From: Sipunculus nudus
Taxonomy: Eukaryota > Annelida > Sipuncula > Golfingiida > Sipunculidae
Assembly (NCBI GenBank): GCA_026874595.1
Contig: CM049312.1
Location: 25,473,956-25,537,955 of the forward strand
DNA length: 64,000 nucleotides
Reading direction: 5' to 3'
Made by a program: the position numbers and the translations under genes. The notes beneath the pieces are model-generated. The model saw only the letters and a list, made by a program, of their open reading frames with translations. It was not told where the DNA came from and did not search any database. Below are positions 13,740-25,780 of the stretch, piece by piece; within the stretch, counting starts at the first letter, position 1, and every line of letters starts with the position of its first letter.

Positions 13740-14660
13740 TTGTGCTGATAATATCAAACTTTCCTAGCATGGACAACCAGACCATACATAAATGACTTTG
13801 GCACTGCAAACAACAAAACGATTCGAAACTTAAACCACCTCTTGAAAATGATCAATCTATCTCATCAAGACGTTACCTCAGCGGAAGCCAACCTAGTATC
13901 AAAGGACCTGATATTATGCCCTTATAATAAACTTTACAGTATACAACTGTGTGGGGACCTTGAAAACTTCCTCTGTAGGTTCCGTATAAAGAAACACTTT
14001 GGACATGACGGTAATACGATAGCGGACAAAATCAATGTAACAGTCTATGGTCAAAAGAAAGGAACTAATTATAGAGGGAAATCTTCGCCAGGAGGCAACC
14101 CTAAATTAGAACTTTATAAAAAAAAAAACACGTTCAGAAAAAAGTTTGATCTGAAATCTTAAATAAACTGTCTTAACCATTGAAGAACTTGACCCATCCG
14201 TCTCCATCCTACTCGACAATAATATATTGTGATCAGAAGAGCAGATAAAGTAAAGGAATAATAATATTCAAAAAAATAGTTACTTAAAAAGAAGCCTACA
14301 ATCAACTTAACAACAAGAAATTTAATTGAATACTTGAAAGAGATTCAACTGAAATATGGTTTAAAAATAAATTTACTCCATTCGGTTCTGACACCCAAAA
14401 CGAAATAATGGAATTAACACTCAATATCAAAAGCCAGGAAATTTCGATATATAACCAAAGAATCATAAATCGAGCATCCCCAGCCTTTTAATTCTATCAG
14501 GTATGGAATCCCTAACTAAACACATATCAGGCTTAGTCGAGTCATACTCAAAATTATTAATTTCACAATAAAATATTTATATTAATGACACCACTGATTA
14601 CCTAAATAAAGTAAAATAACTGAAATCCCTCCACATTAAGAGAGTTCTAGTAAACATCTA
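13740..14660 (+). mobile_element. Penelope-like element remnant
   Basis: Several conserved blocks of Penelope-like reverse transcriptases occur in order but in shifting frames: NLSHQDVTSAEANLVSKDLI (from 13851), KLELYKKKNTFRKKF, VIRRADKV (14229-14252, usually IVIKPADKG), AYNQLNNKKF (about 14294), GMESLTKHISGLVESYSKLL (from 14500), and YINDTTDYLNKV (14577-14612). Stops interrupt it and the catalytic palm downstream was not found, so it is a 5' fragment and dead. Identification is from motif memory. Confidence 0.7.
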
Positions 14661-15085
14661 GTAAAAAATTCATTAAAATGTGACAAAGAGACCCACCAAT
14701 TAAGAAACTATTGATGAATAACCTAAATAGATTAACGTAAGAAAATCCTAGCTTCTGAAAAGATTACTCGCATTCACGTCTCTGAGTTTCAGCACTGCAC
14801 AGATGATTAAGGTAAGGAATTTTGGATCTTACTTCGGCTGTACGGCTGCTCCACCTTATTCATCTGGCTATCGACCAACACTTTTATGAACTGCTTTGTA
14901 ACAAATATCGACGAACCGTTATTTTAAACGTATGGCTGAAATCGTATGTCTAGAATCGTTACATGACAGTGAACCAAAAAGCATTCAAGTTTTTAGTCTA
15001 TATATATATATAGACCTAAGGTGAGTAGAAGCTTATATGGGTTTTGGAGTATCATATATGACCAGGCTTGTCTCAGTTGAACTGG

Positions 15086-15138
<53 letters not shown>

Positions 15139-15886
15139 GTGAATTCAAGCACGTATATGCCTGCAGTGAACCACTTTTCTGTGTATACCCTCTCCGTCTA
15201 TAAAAAACAATGAACAAGCATGGCTATTAATTATATATATATATATATATATATTAATAATACACACAAACTGAAGTATGTGTTTCATCAGTTATCACTT
15301 AGGTTCTGTAAATCTGAACCAAAAAATAGTTATCATCACGACTTGTGGACTTTATTGAAAACTTAAGATGGAAATGGAAATTTAAAAAAAAAATAATTAT
15401 CTTAACGACTTGTGGACACCTATGCCGTCCTCTGGAAAAGATACATGTTGATATAATTAACATAAAAAAAATAGGCCGTATATTTAAAGCATCAGTTTTG
15501 AAAATCAGAGGTTGCTCGGTTTTGTATTCAGTTCATGTGTTCTGCATGTTCACATTGATGGCTGAAATAATACACACACACACATGGGACATGGAATTTG
15601 GTAATCATACCCGCTCACAATATTTCCTTGATGTTATGTAAAGCTTACAGGGTGTATCCATTTAATATAAACCTAAATGGGTTTTAATATGATTCCAGCG
15701 ATGTTATCTAGTTTTTAATAGCAATTACCATTTTTTTATGAACTATTCATGATTTAATGTCATATCACACATTGTGAACACTTAGGGCTCATTGAACACA
15801 ATGGTATGAATTTCCCTTCATGGGCGGTTTAGTCTGACGAACATGTCGAAGAAATCTTCCTGCTTTTAATGGGCTGGCTAGGAAGA

Positions 15887-15917
<31 letters not shown>

Positions 15918-15921
15918 AAGG
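14661..15921. other. Non-coding DNA with TA microsatellites
   Basis: Holds (TA)n at 15093-15135 and 15230-15254 and smaller tracts near 15000 and 15890-15917. No gene recognised. Confidence 0.5.
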
Positions 15922-16059
15922 GTATGGTACTATATTGACGAACCACGAGAGGAATATGTTATTGTTCCTATATATAACTCAGAGGCCGATATAGTCCACC
16001 GTGCTGTATCCCTTTTACCAGGAAATGTTAAGCACTGGTTTGATATGAGTAGAATGTAA
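15922..16059 (+). other. Orphan open segment of 45 codons
   Basis: From GTA at 15922 to TAA at 16057-16059 there is an open frame with protein-like composition: VWYYIDEPREEYVIVPIYNS, then RAVSLLPGNVKHWFDMSRM. It has no ATG and follows a short TA tract. It could be an exon fragment or a piece of a retroelement gag (LLPGxVxxWF resembles some gag segments). It ends 152 bp before the ATG of gene A. Confidence 0.3.
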
Positions 16060-16210
16060 ATCGAAATAAAAGATTTAAACTCTGATAAAGTATAATGTTG
16101 TTTCCATGTCGTGTGATGATAATGGTTGGGGAAGCCAGGATTGATATTTTTCTGAGGCCTGTTCTCAATGTGTGCTGTACCCCTCTGCTTATAGCAAGAC
16201 AACCGGGGCA

Positions 16211-16271
16211 ATGGCTAAAGGCGGTCTGAGGCGCTTCGTCATTTTTCTAACCCTGAATTGGCTTACTGAAG
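16211..16271 (+). CDS. Gene A exon 1: start codon and signal peptide
   Basis: ATG at 16211 opens a 20-codon segment with basic residues then the hydrophobic core VIFLTLNWL, a typical signal peptide. It ends in phase 1 at AAG followed by GCAAGT, a GC-type donor. Genes B and C have first exons of exactly the same length and donor, which fixes both start and end. Confidence 0.85.
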
Positions 16272-17762
16272 GCAAGTTACGTTATCATTATATTAATTAT
16301 TCATTTTCTAATAGTGTTAATATACTGCGGCACTGAATGTCCTGGTGTGCAAATCTTATGTGGATGTTCTTGAATGTTATGTGTGAATGATAATACATAC
16401 AGTGAATCTTGTCAAATTAGGCAACCCGACAGTTTGGCCAAAAGTGGTCTCAAATCACAGGTGGTCTTATTAGACAGGTAAGCTATATTCAATGAGACTG
16501 CTATCGGTTACACATGAATTTATAGTTAAATTGTCTCTTAATTATTGTAATTGCTGTTTATTAATAACAGAAGGTCAGTTCGAATGAAAGTGTAAAATGG
16601 ATTATGAACTCCACCGGTTCAGAGTATACTGAAATCAAAATGTTAACAAATGATGCGAGGTAAGACTTTAATTATTTAAAATGTTTTTAATAAATATTTA
16701 AAATATTTCTTTTCCCTGTAACATATAGCGACCATAAAGTCTGTTGGGCTTTAATTTACACCCGAGCCTACCATAAGGCCGGAGCTTATCCCGGTTTCTG
16801 TAGCTTGAAGCGACTTAGGAGTTAAACTCCTCATGGATCGGACGCTAGTGCATCGTACATAACCTTTCCCAGTATATACTGGTACCCATTTCTAACCATT
16901 TCTACTGCTGGGTGGTTTGAGGCACACTTGCGTTTGGGACCTTGCCCAAGGGTCTTGGCACGGTGAAGGTCAGACTAGGATTCGAACTCGTGACCTCCCG
17001 ATCATCAGCCCGGCACCTTCACCATTATATCACCGCCCCCGCTACACCAGAGTGACCATTAGACCGACCCCGCCCTCAGCAGCGACTATAACGTGCATGT
17101 AAAATACTTAACATCTGTTTATTTTTACCATAATGCTTTACATTTCCTGATACCGTGTACCAAACACAGGATCGCTCCCTGAGTGTCCGTCAGAAGAACA
17201 GGTATTGTCCGGTGACTGTGGTTACTTCGTGTCGCCAGGATTTGAGTCGAGCAATGGTACATCTCCTAAATACCCCAACAATCAGGTGTGTCTTTGGAGG
17301 GCTGACGTGCCAGCGGGAAAGGTATGTAGTTTTGCCTCAAAATAGAAGTAACAAATTTAGTCTCTCTGTGTAGGATTATCTATATATATGACCCCGCTTA
17401 GACGACCATCTCGAGAAATCGACTACTTTAAAGAAGTCCCGTTGGTGGTCGTAATTTCTCGGTTTTACTGTTTTTATAAATACACATTGTATATAATAAA
17501 TGTTACATGTATATAATACGGCCATGCACTGGCAGTTCTTGTGGCCTTCTTCCTTTTATCTTTAGTCTTAACTCAGTCAGTGCAACAAAACCGAATTTTA
17601 GAGTAATTGTTACAGAAGAAAAAAGTTTTAATACGGATGGATTTTATAACTTTTACAATGTAAAAAAAGAGTCCTAATTCTATATGTATAATTATATCTC
17701 TTTATTTGTCGTATGTCTTATTACATATTTTCATAAAATTAAATATTGGGCATATCGCCCAA

Positions 17763-17820
<58 letters not shown>

Positions 17821-20800
17821 ATATATATATAAACTAACGGAATCCCAGGGAATTAAGGAAAACTGTATATTACATTTATATTTTGCAATGTATTTAAACA
17901 AGCAGGATGCGTTAAATATCTCCATTGCTGCTTTATATAAGTAAATTCAATCTGGAGGCATATTCTGTACCTAAAAAACTACTAGACATACTATAGCATG
18001 GGCAAATTATCCTTGAACAAGTAACGGATACAGTTATTTAGTTGAAAATAAATGAATCCACATTTTTATTACAAAGATGATTGACATCCAAATTGTTAAA
18101 ATATTTTTAATGTCACAGCAAATATATTTAGATGTTAGGGAATAAGTTGTGATCCAACATGGTTAACTGTGAGACCATAGTGTATTCCTGATGTATTTCC
18201 GAAATGAAAATCAAAGAAATTCGAGTTTATTAATTTTAAGCCTAAACTTAACATTTGCCAAGTAAAGTTTATCCTGTTAATAAAATTATTAATATATCGA
18301 TGAATAAACATAAGCAGACAATTTAAAAAAAACACACAAATTTGCCAGGAAGGATTTGCTTTGAATTTATTGCAATCTGAGGCTTACATAACTTATTGTT
18401 GAGCCTCACCTTTCACCTTTAAAGTAAGGCGTCCCTTTGTATACGGATATATCAACTAGAACGACAAAAACTGAGAACTCATCTGAAATCCATCTGTATC
18501 GTTTAATGAGGGAAGATCGATAGATGCCTACAGGTCATTCTGATTGAAGAAAAATTAAAATCAAAATTGACAAAGCTGTCAGAAATGTAAAAAAGTATGG
18601 CCGAAACATAATTATTTTAGATGATCCAAAGATCAACCTACCATGTAAATGAGTACTAAATATGAGATACTGATTTGACAAACTGCGTTACATATGAAAT
18701 GTTGACAGCAGATACATGGGCAGACAGATTGAGAGAATAAATTTTCGAGACTTATTCTCACTGCTTTGGCGTTTAAAGATATACCCTTAGTGTTAATGTT
18801 ATTCAGTCTGCATGCCAGATGTTATGGTGCCTATAATATACCGATATATGTTCAGTCTTAATGTAGATTAAACAATTTTTGTGATGCCCTAAATATACCC
18901 AAATTATTATGTTAATTCAGTATAGCAACAGATGTATTGATTTAACAACGTGGGCTTCATATTTCTGATATATCACTGATTAAATAACAACCTTTTGTGG
19001 ACTACTTCATTTTTCCCCTTTACTAGTTCTCGGAGAGAGTGCTACTTTTCTTTTAAGGCCGATCTCCAAAGGGAACAGCCAAACATAAGTTCCTAACGTA
19101 ATTGAGTATTTTAATAAATTCTAATTAGTATTCTGTAATCAGCTATTATAGTCATTCATTACTGTATCAAATCAGTCTTAACAAACATGATAATTTTGCT
19201 CTTGGATTGTTCTGGTGATAGCAAAAAGGTGATAATATCTTAACTTGCATCTGATGTTGGTTTGGTTCTTTGTATGCATGACTTGCTACTGACGCAGAGC
19301 TGTAACCACATTTTAGCTGAAGCCTAGGTCTCACAAACCACGTTCTGTTCTTAACGTTATTGAAGGACGTGGAAGGACCAGGTAGGACATGGACTTTATC
19401 GTAGGACATCGAAAGGGGACAGAAGGACTGTGAATGGTCGTGCGGGGTCCATGTTCACTTTATATGTCCAAAACTAAAGGGACAGAAGGTGGTTACTGAC
19501 ACAGAAATACTGATTTGTCGTGTCAAAACATGGGAGTTGTTCCACGGCAAACCCTCTTGTCACCCAAGAACGTGGTCCATTGCCGTAAGATGCCGTAGGA
19601 AATCGTGACCGAACGTGGTTACCGTGACATTGCCGTAGGAGAAAGTAGATAACAGGAGCAGTGCCGTAAAAAGAACGTGTCGAGAACTGGTAAGAACGGG
19701 GCCTACCTACGTTCTTCTACGGCAAGCCACGTTTTACTTCCGACGAATGCTGGTTATAACTGTTAGCAGCACCGTGGATGAACGTTGAATACCGTGGGAA
19801 GAACGTGACACGAACGTCACTAGAACGCGGACTTCAGTTTCTTAAGGTTAACTCCAGACATTGCCACGTTCTGGCTAGCCGTAGCCTAACCGTGAGACAC
19901 CGTAAAAGGTACACGAGGTCTAGAATTTACTGCCTACTATAATAACCGTACAACATTGTACTTATGCTCAGTACTAGGCCTAAATAACAATGTTACAAGT
20001 GTTATATCGTGGTGGTAACATATTGACAGGCAGATGTCTTTGACTCCTTATCACTCATTAAAAGTCATTATTTTGTGTAACATACCCTTTACGGGTTTTA
20101 CAAACTTTTCATTACGGCATGAGATATATGATGATGCCGTAGTTTTCGGGCAATTTTTCAGATAATGGAGCAAGTGTTATTTGGTTTAGCCCTGTCCTAG
20201 TTAATATACTTAAAATTGTTATTATTGGAAAAAAATACATATAAGGCAGATTTTTCTAGACAGGCAACGAATGGAATTTTCAAATGAGGGTTAAAATCCG
20301 AGCTTTATATGGCAATGAACAGAAAAGTAAGGTGAAGCTTAGTCATTACTATGTCAATCAAAATCATCAAATGACTTTTGATATGTATTTGTCAAGAACA
20401 TTGTGGTGATCATGCTATACCATTTCTGTTGTAATGTGTTCCGTTTTTGGCTTAAGAGTCAAGTAAAATGACTAGACTACTTACCAAATTGAAAACTAAT
20501 AGCTACACAGATATATCAGGAGGTTATGTGATCGGTCGGGATGTTTGTGTGCACATGTGTATGTTCGAGTATTATCTTAATAATAAATGCTTGTCAAAGG
20601 TTTGTGAAATAGTGAGGACGGATTTAAAAAAAAACTCCATTTTTGGGACCATTTTGGGACCGATCGATAATATTATAATGCAGATCTGGATTACAATCTA
20701 TTCAAGTTCATCCCTGTTCCCTGTTCTCCTGGTTTCTTTGTTTGACATCTCATAAAAATTATCCATGTGCCCAAAAATATAATAACTAATTTCTTGATCA

Positions 20801-21173
20801 AGTGCCTACCCCCCCCCCCCCCTTACACACAAATTAATAAAAGCCTATTCAGTACGTATTTTAAATTTTGTGGACAGGGTATCCAACGTTAAGGCTCATG
20901 GCTATTGACATGGTCCCATGGTTATGGGAATTAGACATAACAGAAGCCCAGTGTATTGACAATGACGTCGAAATAACAACTTTTTCTTCTTGGACAGAGC
21001 TTGTAGATGATTGGCTAGGCTATCCTCTAGGTGACACCTTCAGTATCGTCAGGTCATGTTCAAGGAAGGGGAAGGGGGGGGGGGTTACGCATAGGTGACA
21101 GTTGGGGAAACATTTTTATATAAACCTATACGAATATTGAAATACGAATATTGAAATATCACATTACTCCAAT

Positions 21174-21217
<44 letters not shown>

Positions 21218-24200
21218 GGAAGTGGTACCATATATTGGTTTACTGCCAAAGTGTTCAGAGTCCCTGGTTTCTAAAACTGTTTCCAGTAGACACGTAGGAC
21301 ACGACTTGGATGTCTTGCAACATGGAGTTTTGTTTGTTTTACTGTATTCTTGGACAACAGTCCATTTAAGAAAATGTTCAACTTTTCATATACTCCTTGT
21401 AATGTTTTAAAAGCCATTTTAATTTTTTTTCTTCCGACTGTTTTACCATGTTTTTAATATAAGCATTTATTAATAGTTTTGAGTACTGTATGTACTAAGG
21501 TGTTTTCTAAGTCGCCCCTACATATAGAAATTCGACAATCAGGGTTAACTTTGTGGCATCGATGTTCTTGCGTTGAAAATGGTAAATATATGCTTGTCTG
21601 ATCGTATTACAGTGATTTTACCTCACTATTTACGTTGTAATTCCTCTTGCCAGATAAAAATGTACACAGTTCTGTTTGATATATTATAACAATGAAGTCT
21701 ATTAAGTCGTAATTGATATTTTCACTTCTCTTTTAAACATTTAACATATAATAACATGCTCATAAACGTAACTTTCACTGTTTATAGATTTACTGTCTTA
21801 TTATTTTATATAAATATCTTTCCTTCTGAAATGAAAGGAAAAATTTCTTTATAGTCGTACATTCTTATGCGTGGATAACATTTTTACTGGGATCATATAA
21901 AAGCGGACCGATCTGTCACTTTTCTAGCAATGTGGTTAAGTAGCCGGACATGTTTGCCACCTACATGGGTTCGAATGCTGGATCGACACAATATTTTAAC
22001 CTGAGCAAAATGTTTATTTAAAATTTGAAGGTTCGAGCGGGAATGACGCCTTAATTAAGGGCCCTGGGAAAAGGAGGTTTGAAGTAATTGAGTAACTACC
22101 GCTACATATTTCATCAAAAGTGTAACTCCTGGTTCATTGATCGGTTCTGAAAGAGGAACAAAAAAATGTTTGGTATCGGGTTCATATAAAAACGCATCAA
22201 ACTGTCTCGCTAGTGAAGCCCTGCTTTTCTGGCGAAGCGGTTGGAACCTCGGACGTGTTCGAATCCCAGATCGGCCCAATATTTTTCCCAGAGCAATTTG
22301 TCTTCGTAACAAAAGGGGGCTCATTAGTATGGTGTTTTTGTTTCAGTACTTAAGGCTAACAGTGATGTCTTTTGACACGGAAAAATGTTGTGATAAACTT
22401 CGCATATTCGACGACAAGGGAGAAAAGCTGCAGACGTTAAGAGGAAACTATTCGAAAGGACACACTATTCCGCTGACGCACAAATCAGCATATTTTCTGC
22501 TGAACTTCACATCAGATGAAAGGGACGGGGATAAAGGATTTCGAATTATATACACTTTGTTTGGTGAGTATTTAATGTTATATATATATATATAATATAT
22601 ATATATAGTATACAAGGTACTCCTTTTTTATCAGTCAAGTTTAGCATATATTAGTTGTCGAACTAGAAATAGAGATAACTTGCATTAATTTCAGTGCAAT
22701 TCCTACATAGAATAAACTTATTGCGATACATATGTATATATTGACATAAAACGTTTATAGTGAAATAAATGTTGATAACAGATTATAAGTTTATCTCCCT
22801 GATTTACTGTAGACTGCCCCTTTGACACATATGGAATTGGCTGTTCATCTAGATGTGAAAAAGGATGTAATAAAACCTGCGACCCCGTTGCCGGAAAATG
22901 CACGTGTCGCCATGGATATACGGGACCACGGTGTGAAACAGGTAATCAGACAAGTTTATTCATGAAGGTGGCACTAGAGACGAATGGTGAAACAGATTTT
23001 TATTTTCGTTTGATTGTCGGTCAATACAGTTGCTTTGGTCAATAAGCTTATGTTTGAACAAGTGTCTGCGGGTTTGTTTGTTTGTTAGCATAATTACGTA
23101 CTAATTATCTGACTGATTTGCACGAAACTTTGTGCAGGGGAAGGGACATACTACATACTACTAAATATTGGTACGCGAATTTGAACAATGGAGCAGATAC
23201 CGGTGCATTGTTTGTCTAACTAATTAAGGAATGCTCTCTATGTAAAACTGGTATAGTTTGTTAAAAATAGAAATTTGGTGAAATACGAGAAATGATCATT
23301 AGCCCGTAATTTGAAATGCTATCATTTTCCTTCTACCGTTATTTCATCTGTTATTAATATGAAAACATGATGTTTACATCCTACACGTGTATAACACAGT
23401 TTGTTTGGTATTGTAATAAGATGTCTCGTGGACATATTTTTGCAGTTTGTAAGGCGGGTAGATGGGGCCATGGGTGCAATAACACGTGCCCTGCAACCTG
23501 TGCTGACCCCGGGGCGTGTTCATCTGAGGACGGCCATTGTCTTCAGGGATGTCAACCAGGACACCTTGGAAGTCGCTGTGATAGAGGTCAGTTATTGCCG
23601 CTACACCAGGGAATGTGACTAGTTAGGCCATGCAAACAAAATTGTTCTGCTAATTTTTATAGTACATCCATTCTCGCGGAGCATTTTAAGTGCAAATGAA
23701 GAATAGGGCCTTGGTAATGTTACTAACTAGTTCTGTTGCAGGGTTTCCCTAAATGATTCTAAATGGTATATTGAATGGACTATATTTTTTGTTGATCATT
23801 AACACAATTTCTACCATGGTGGCATATATTTCTAAGCAAGTTTGCAAAATTCCAAGTATTGCATTTCGACCGGTCACAAAATAATCGTAGGTCGCACTGT
23901 ATATTTTGTTCCCCGAGTCAGTAGAACGATATTTGTGTTTTTTTTTTGGGGGGGGGGGGGGGAGTTGCAGATAGTCACTGGTGGACGCACGCTTTTTGGG
24001 ATCGTACGTTCCCTTCATATTTTGAGTGCAATGGCGGCCATGGAGGTCGTAGAGGTAGAGGAAAAGTCTGAATCACAATCGGCTAAAGAGGTCCTACGGC
24101 TTATTTGCGTATTTTTTGGACATTTCCAACATCCTCCTGCGTGCTTACGGGCTGTCTACGACCTCGAAATTTCGCATGACAGACTTGCGCTGCACATGAG

Positions 24201-25712
24201 ATTCTGCGAGAAATGTGGACGCAAACAGGCCGTATGAGCCCATGTCACCTAGTCTTTAGTCTTATGATAAGCCTAAGTCACAAACAACCTAAATTTTTTA
24301 TATATAATTTCGTGGAAGCGTTCACACATAAAAATATATGTTGTGCGACGGTCATGGGTAAATTGTTCAGGAATGTCTTAATTTCTAATCGTATGCTCTT
24401 CCTACGACAGTCGTATGAGGTCCCTACAGTGGTCGTTACTGATGTAAGATAGGATTATAGTCCAAAGACAAACCCACGGCGGTGGCAGGAATGACCTACA
24501 ATGATAGAACATTCACAGGAACCGTCATAGATAGAACATGCGGCAATCGTTGGGCTGTCGTAGGGCCTAAGATAACGAAATAATCGTACGAATATCTTAC
24601 TCTACCACTGTTATTGAGTTAAAACATAATAATGTGTTTCACAGGTATATCCCAGAAAAGAAAATAAATTCTTTATTAACTTTTTTATGATATATTTGAT
24701 ACGTACATGTGTTCTTTTAGTTCTTTCAAAATACTTTCATTATATATAAAGATATAATATTGTCAGCCTGCCCTCCCGGGTCGTACGGTTTGGACTGTGG
24801 ATCAATGTGTGCCCGGGGATGTGAGGGAAGATGCAACTCATCTACAGGATTCTGCCATTGTCTTCCAGGATACGATGGCCACAGATGTCACAATGGTAGG
24901 TATAAGTGATTTTACCACAGTGTATGAAAAAACGTAATATTCAATTAAGCGATATGACAGTAAGGGGGCTTGACTGTACTCGATTTTCTAACAATGACTA
25001 TTGAACTCATATTTTATTGTGAATTTGTTTAGGTTACTAGTCTTTGGGATTGAATGTCGATAGTTTCTTTCCTAACAATATTAATATCCTATTGTAAATG
25101 AAGAATATTCAGATTACCATTGATGACTTTGAGAGTATGTTTTACTTTAGTTTTGTATTAGAATACACACATGATCATTTTGTGCATGTTCATGAATGTT
25201 GTTTTTTTAGTGTCTGCATACCAGATAAAACGATACAAAACAAACTCTTCCCTTTGATTTCGATTGATGCTGCTTGGAAACATAACGCATTCCTTACTTT
25301 GTTTACATGTGCAGGATTTCCTCGTGGACAGGTCTACTACCAGGCCATGTGTGCTCTGGCTGTCGGTTTTGTCGTAACCCTGGTTTTCTTGGTGCTGCTT
25401 ATCATCAAGGGGTCAGTATATCATTATTTATGTATGGGGTCATGTGTGTGTATATGTTACTTAATGTAGGCTTCTATGGTCAGTTAAGAACGTATAACGA
25501 TGATGCTGATGTTAGGTGATGGAAATGTCATGACATATGAAATATGTGTGTGTGTGTTTTTGGTTGTGTGTGCTTTATAATTCACTTTCACTTTTGAAAA
25601 TTAGGGTTCTGAATTTGAATGTAGACGTTGTGATTCAGGATATTCTAGTGTTATTGTCGTTTGCCTTTAAACGTTTTCTTTGTCATCAGTATTGGTTCAG
25701 ATAATTAAGGGT

Positions 25713-25780
<68 letters not shown>

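Noticed and set aside
17684-17944. Frames with IYIYIYIY runs here and in other TA tracts
   Set aside because: They are translations of (TA)n microsatellites.
20868-21098. A 76-codon frame with LELDITEAQC-like and NDVEI pieces, faintly like a CUB second half
   Set aside because: It lacks the CCDKLR and SD...GF..Y pattern of the paralogues, has no good donor, and gene A is complete without it.
22203-22275. A tRNA-like sequence with A and B boxes
   Set aside because: The boxes are too close for a cloverleaf and a diverged sister copy lies 290 bp away, so it is a SINE fragment.
23842-24237. A 131-codon frame in gene A intron 5 as an extra exon
   Set aside because: The left part runs through a T/G homopolymer, the join would add no known domain, and genes B and C have no counterpart; kept only as a possible transposon remnant.
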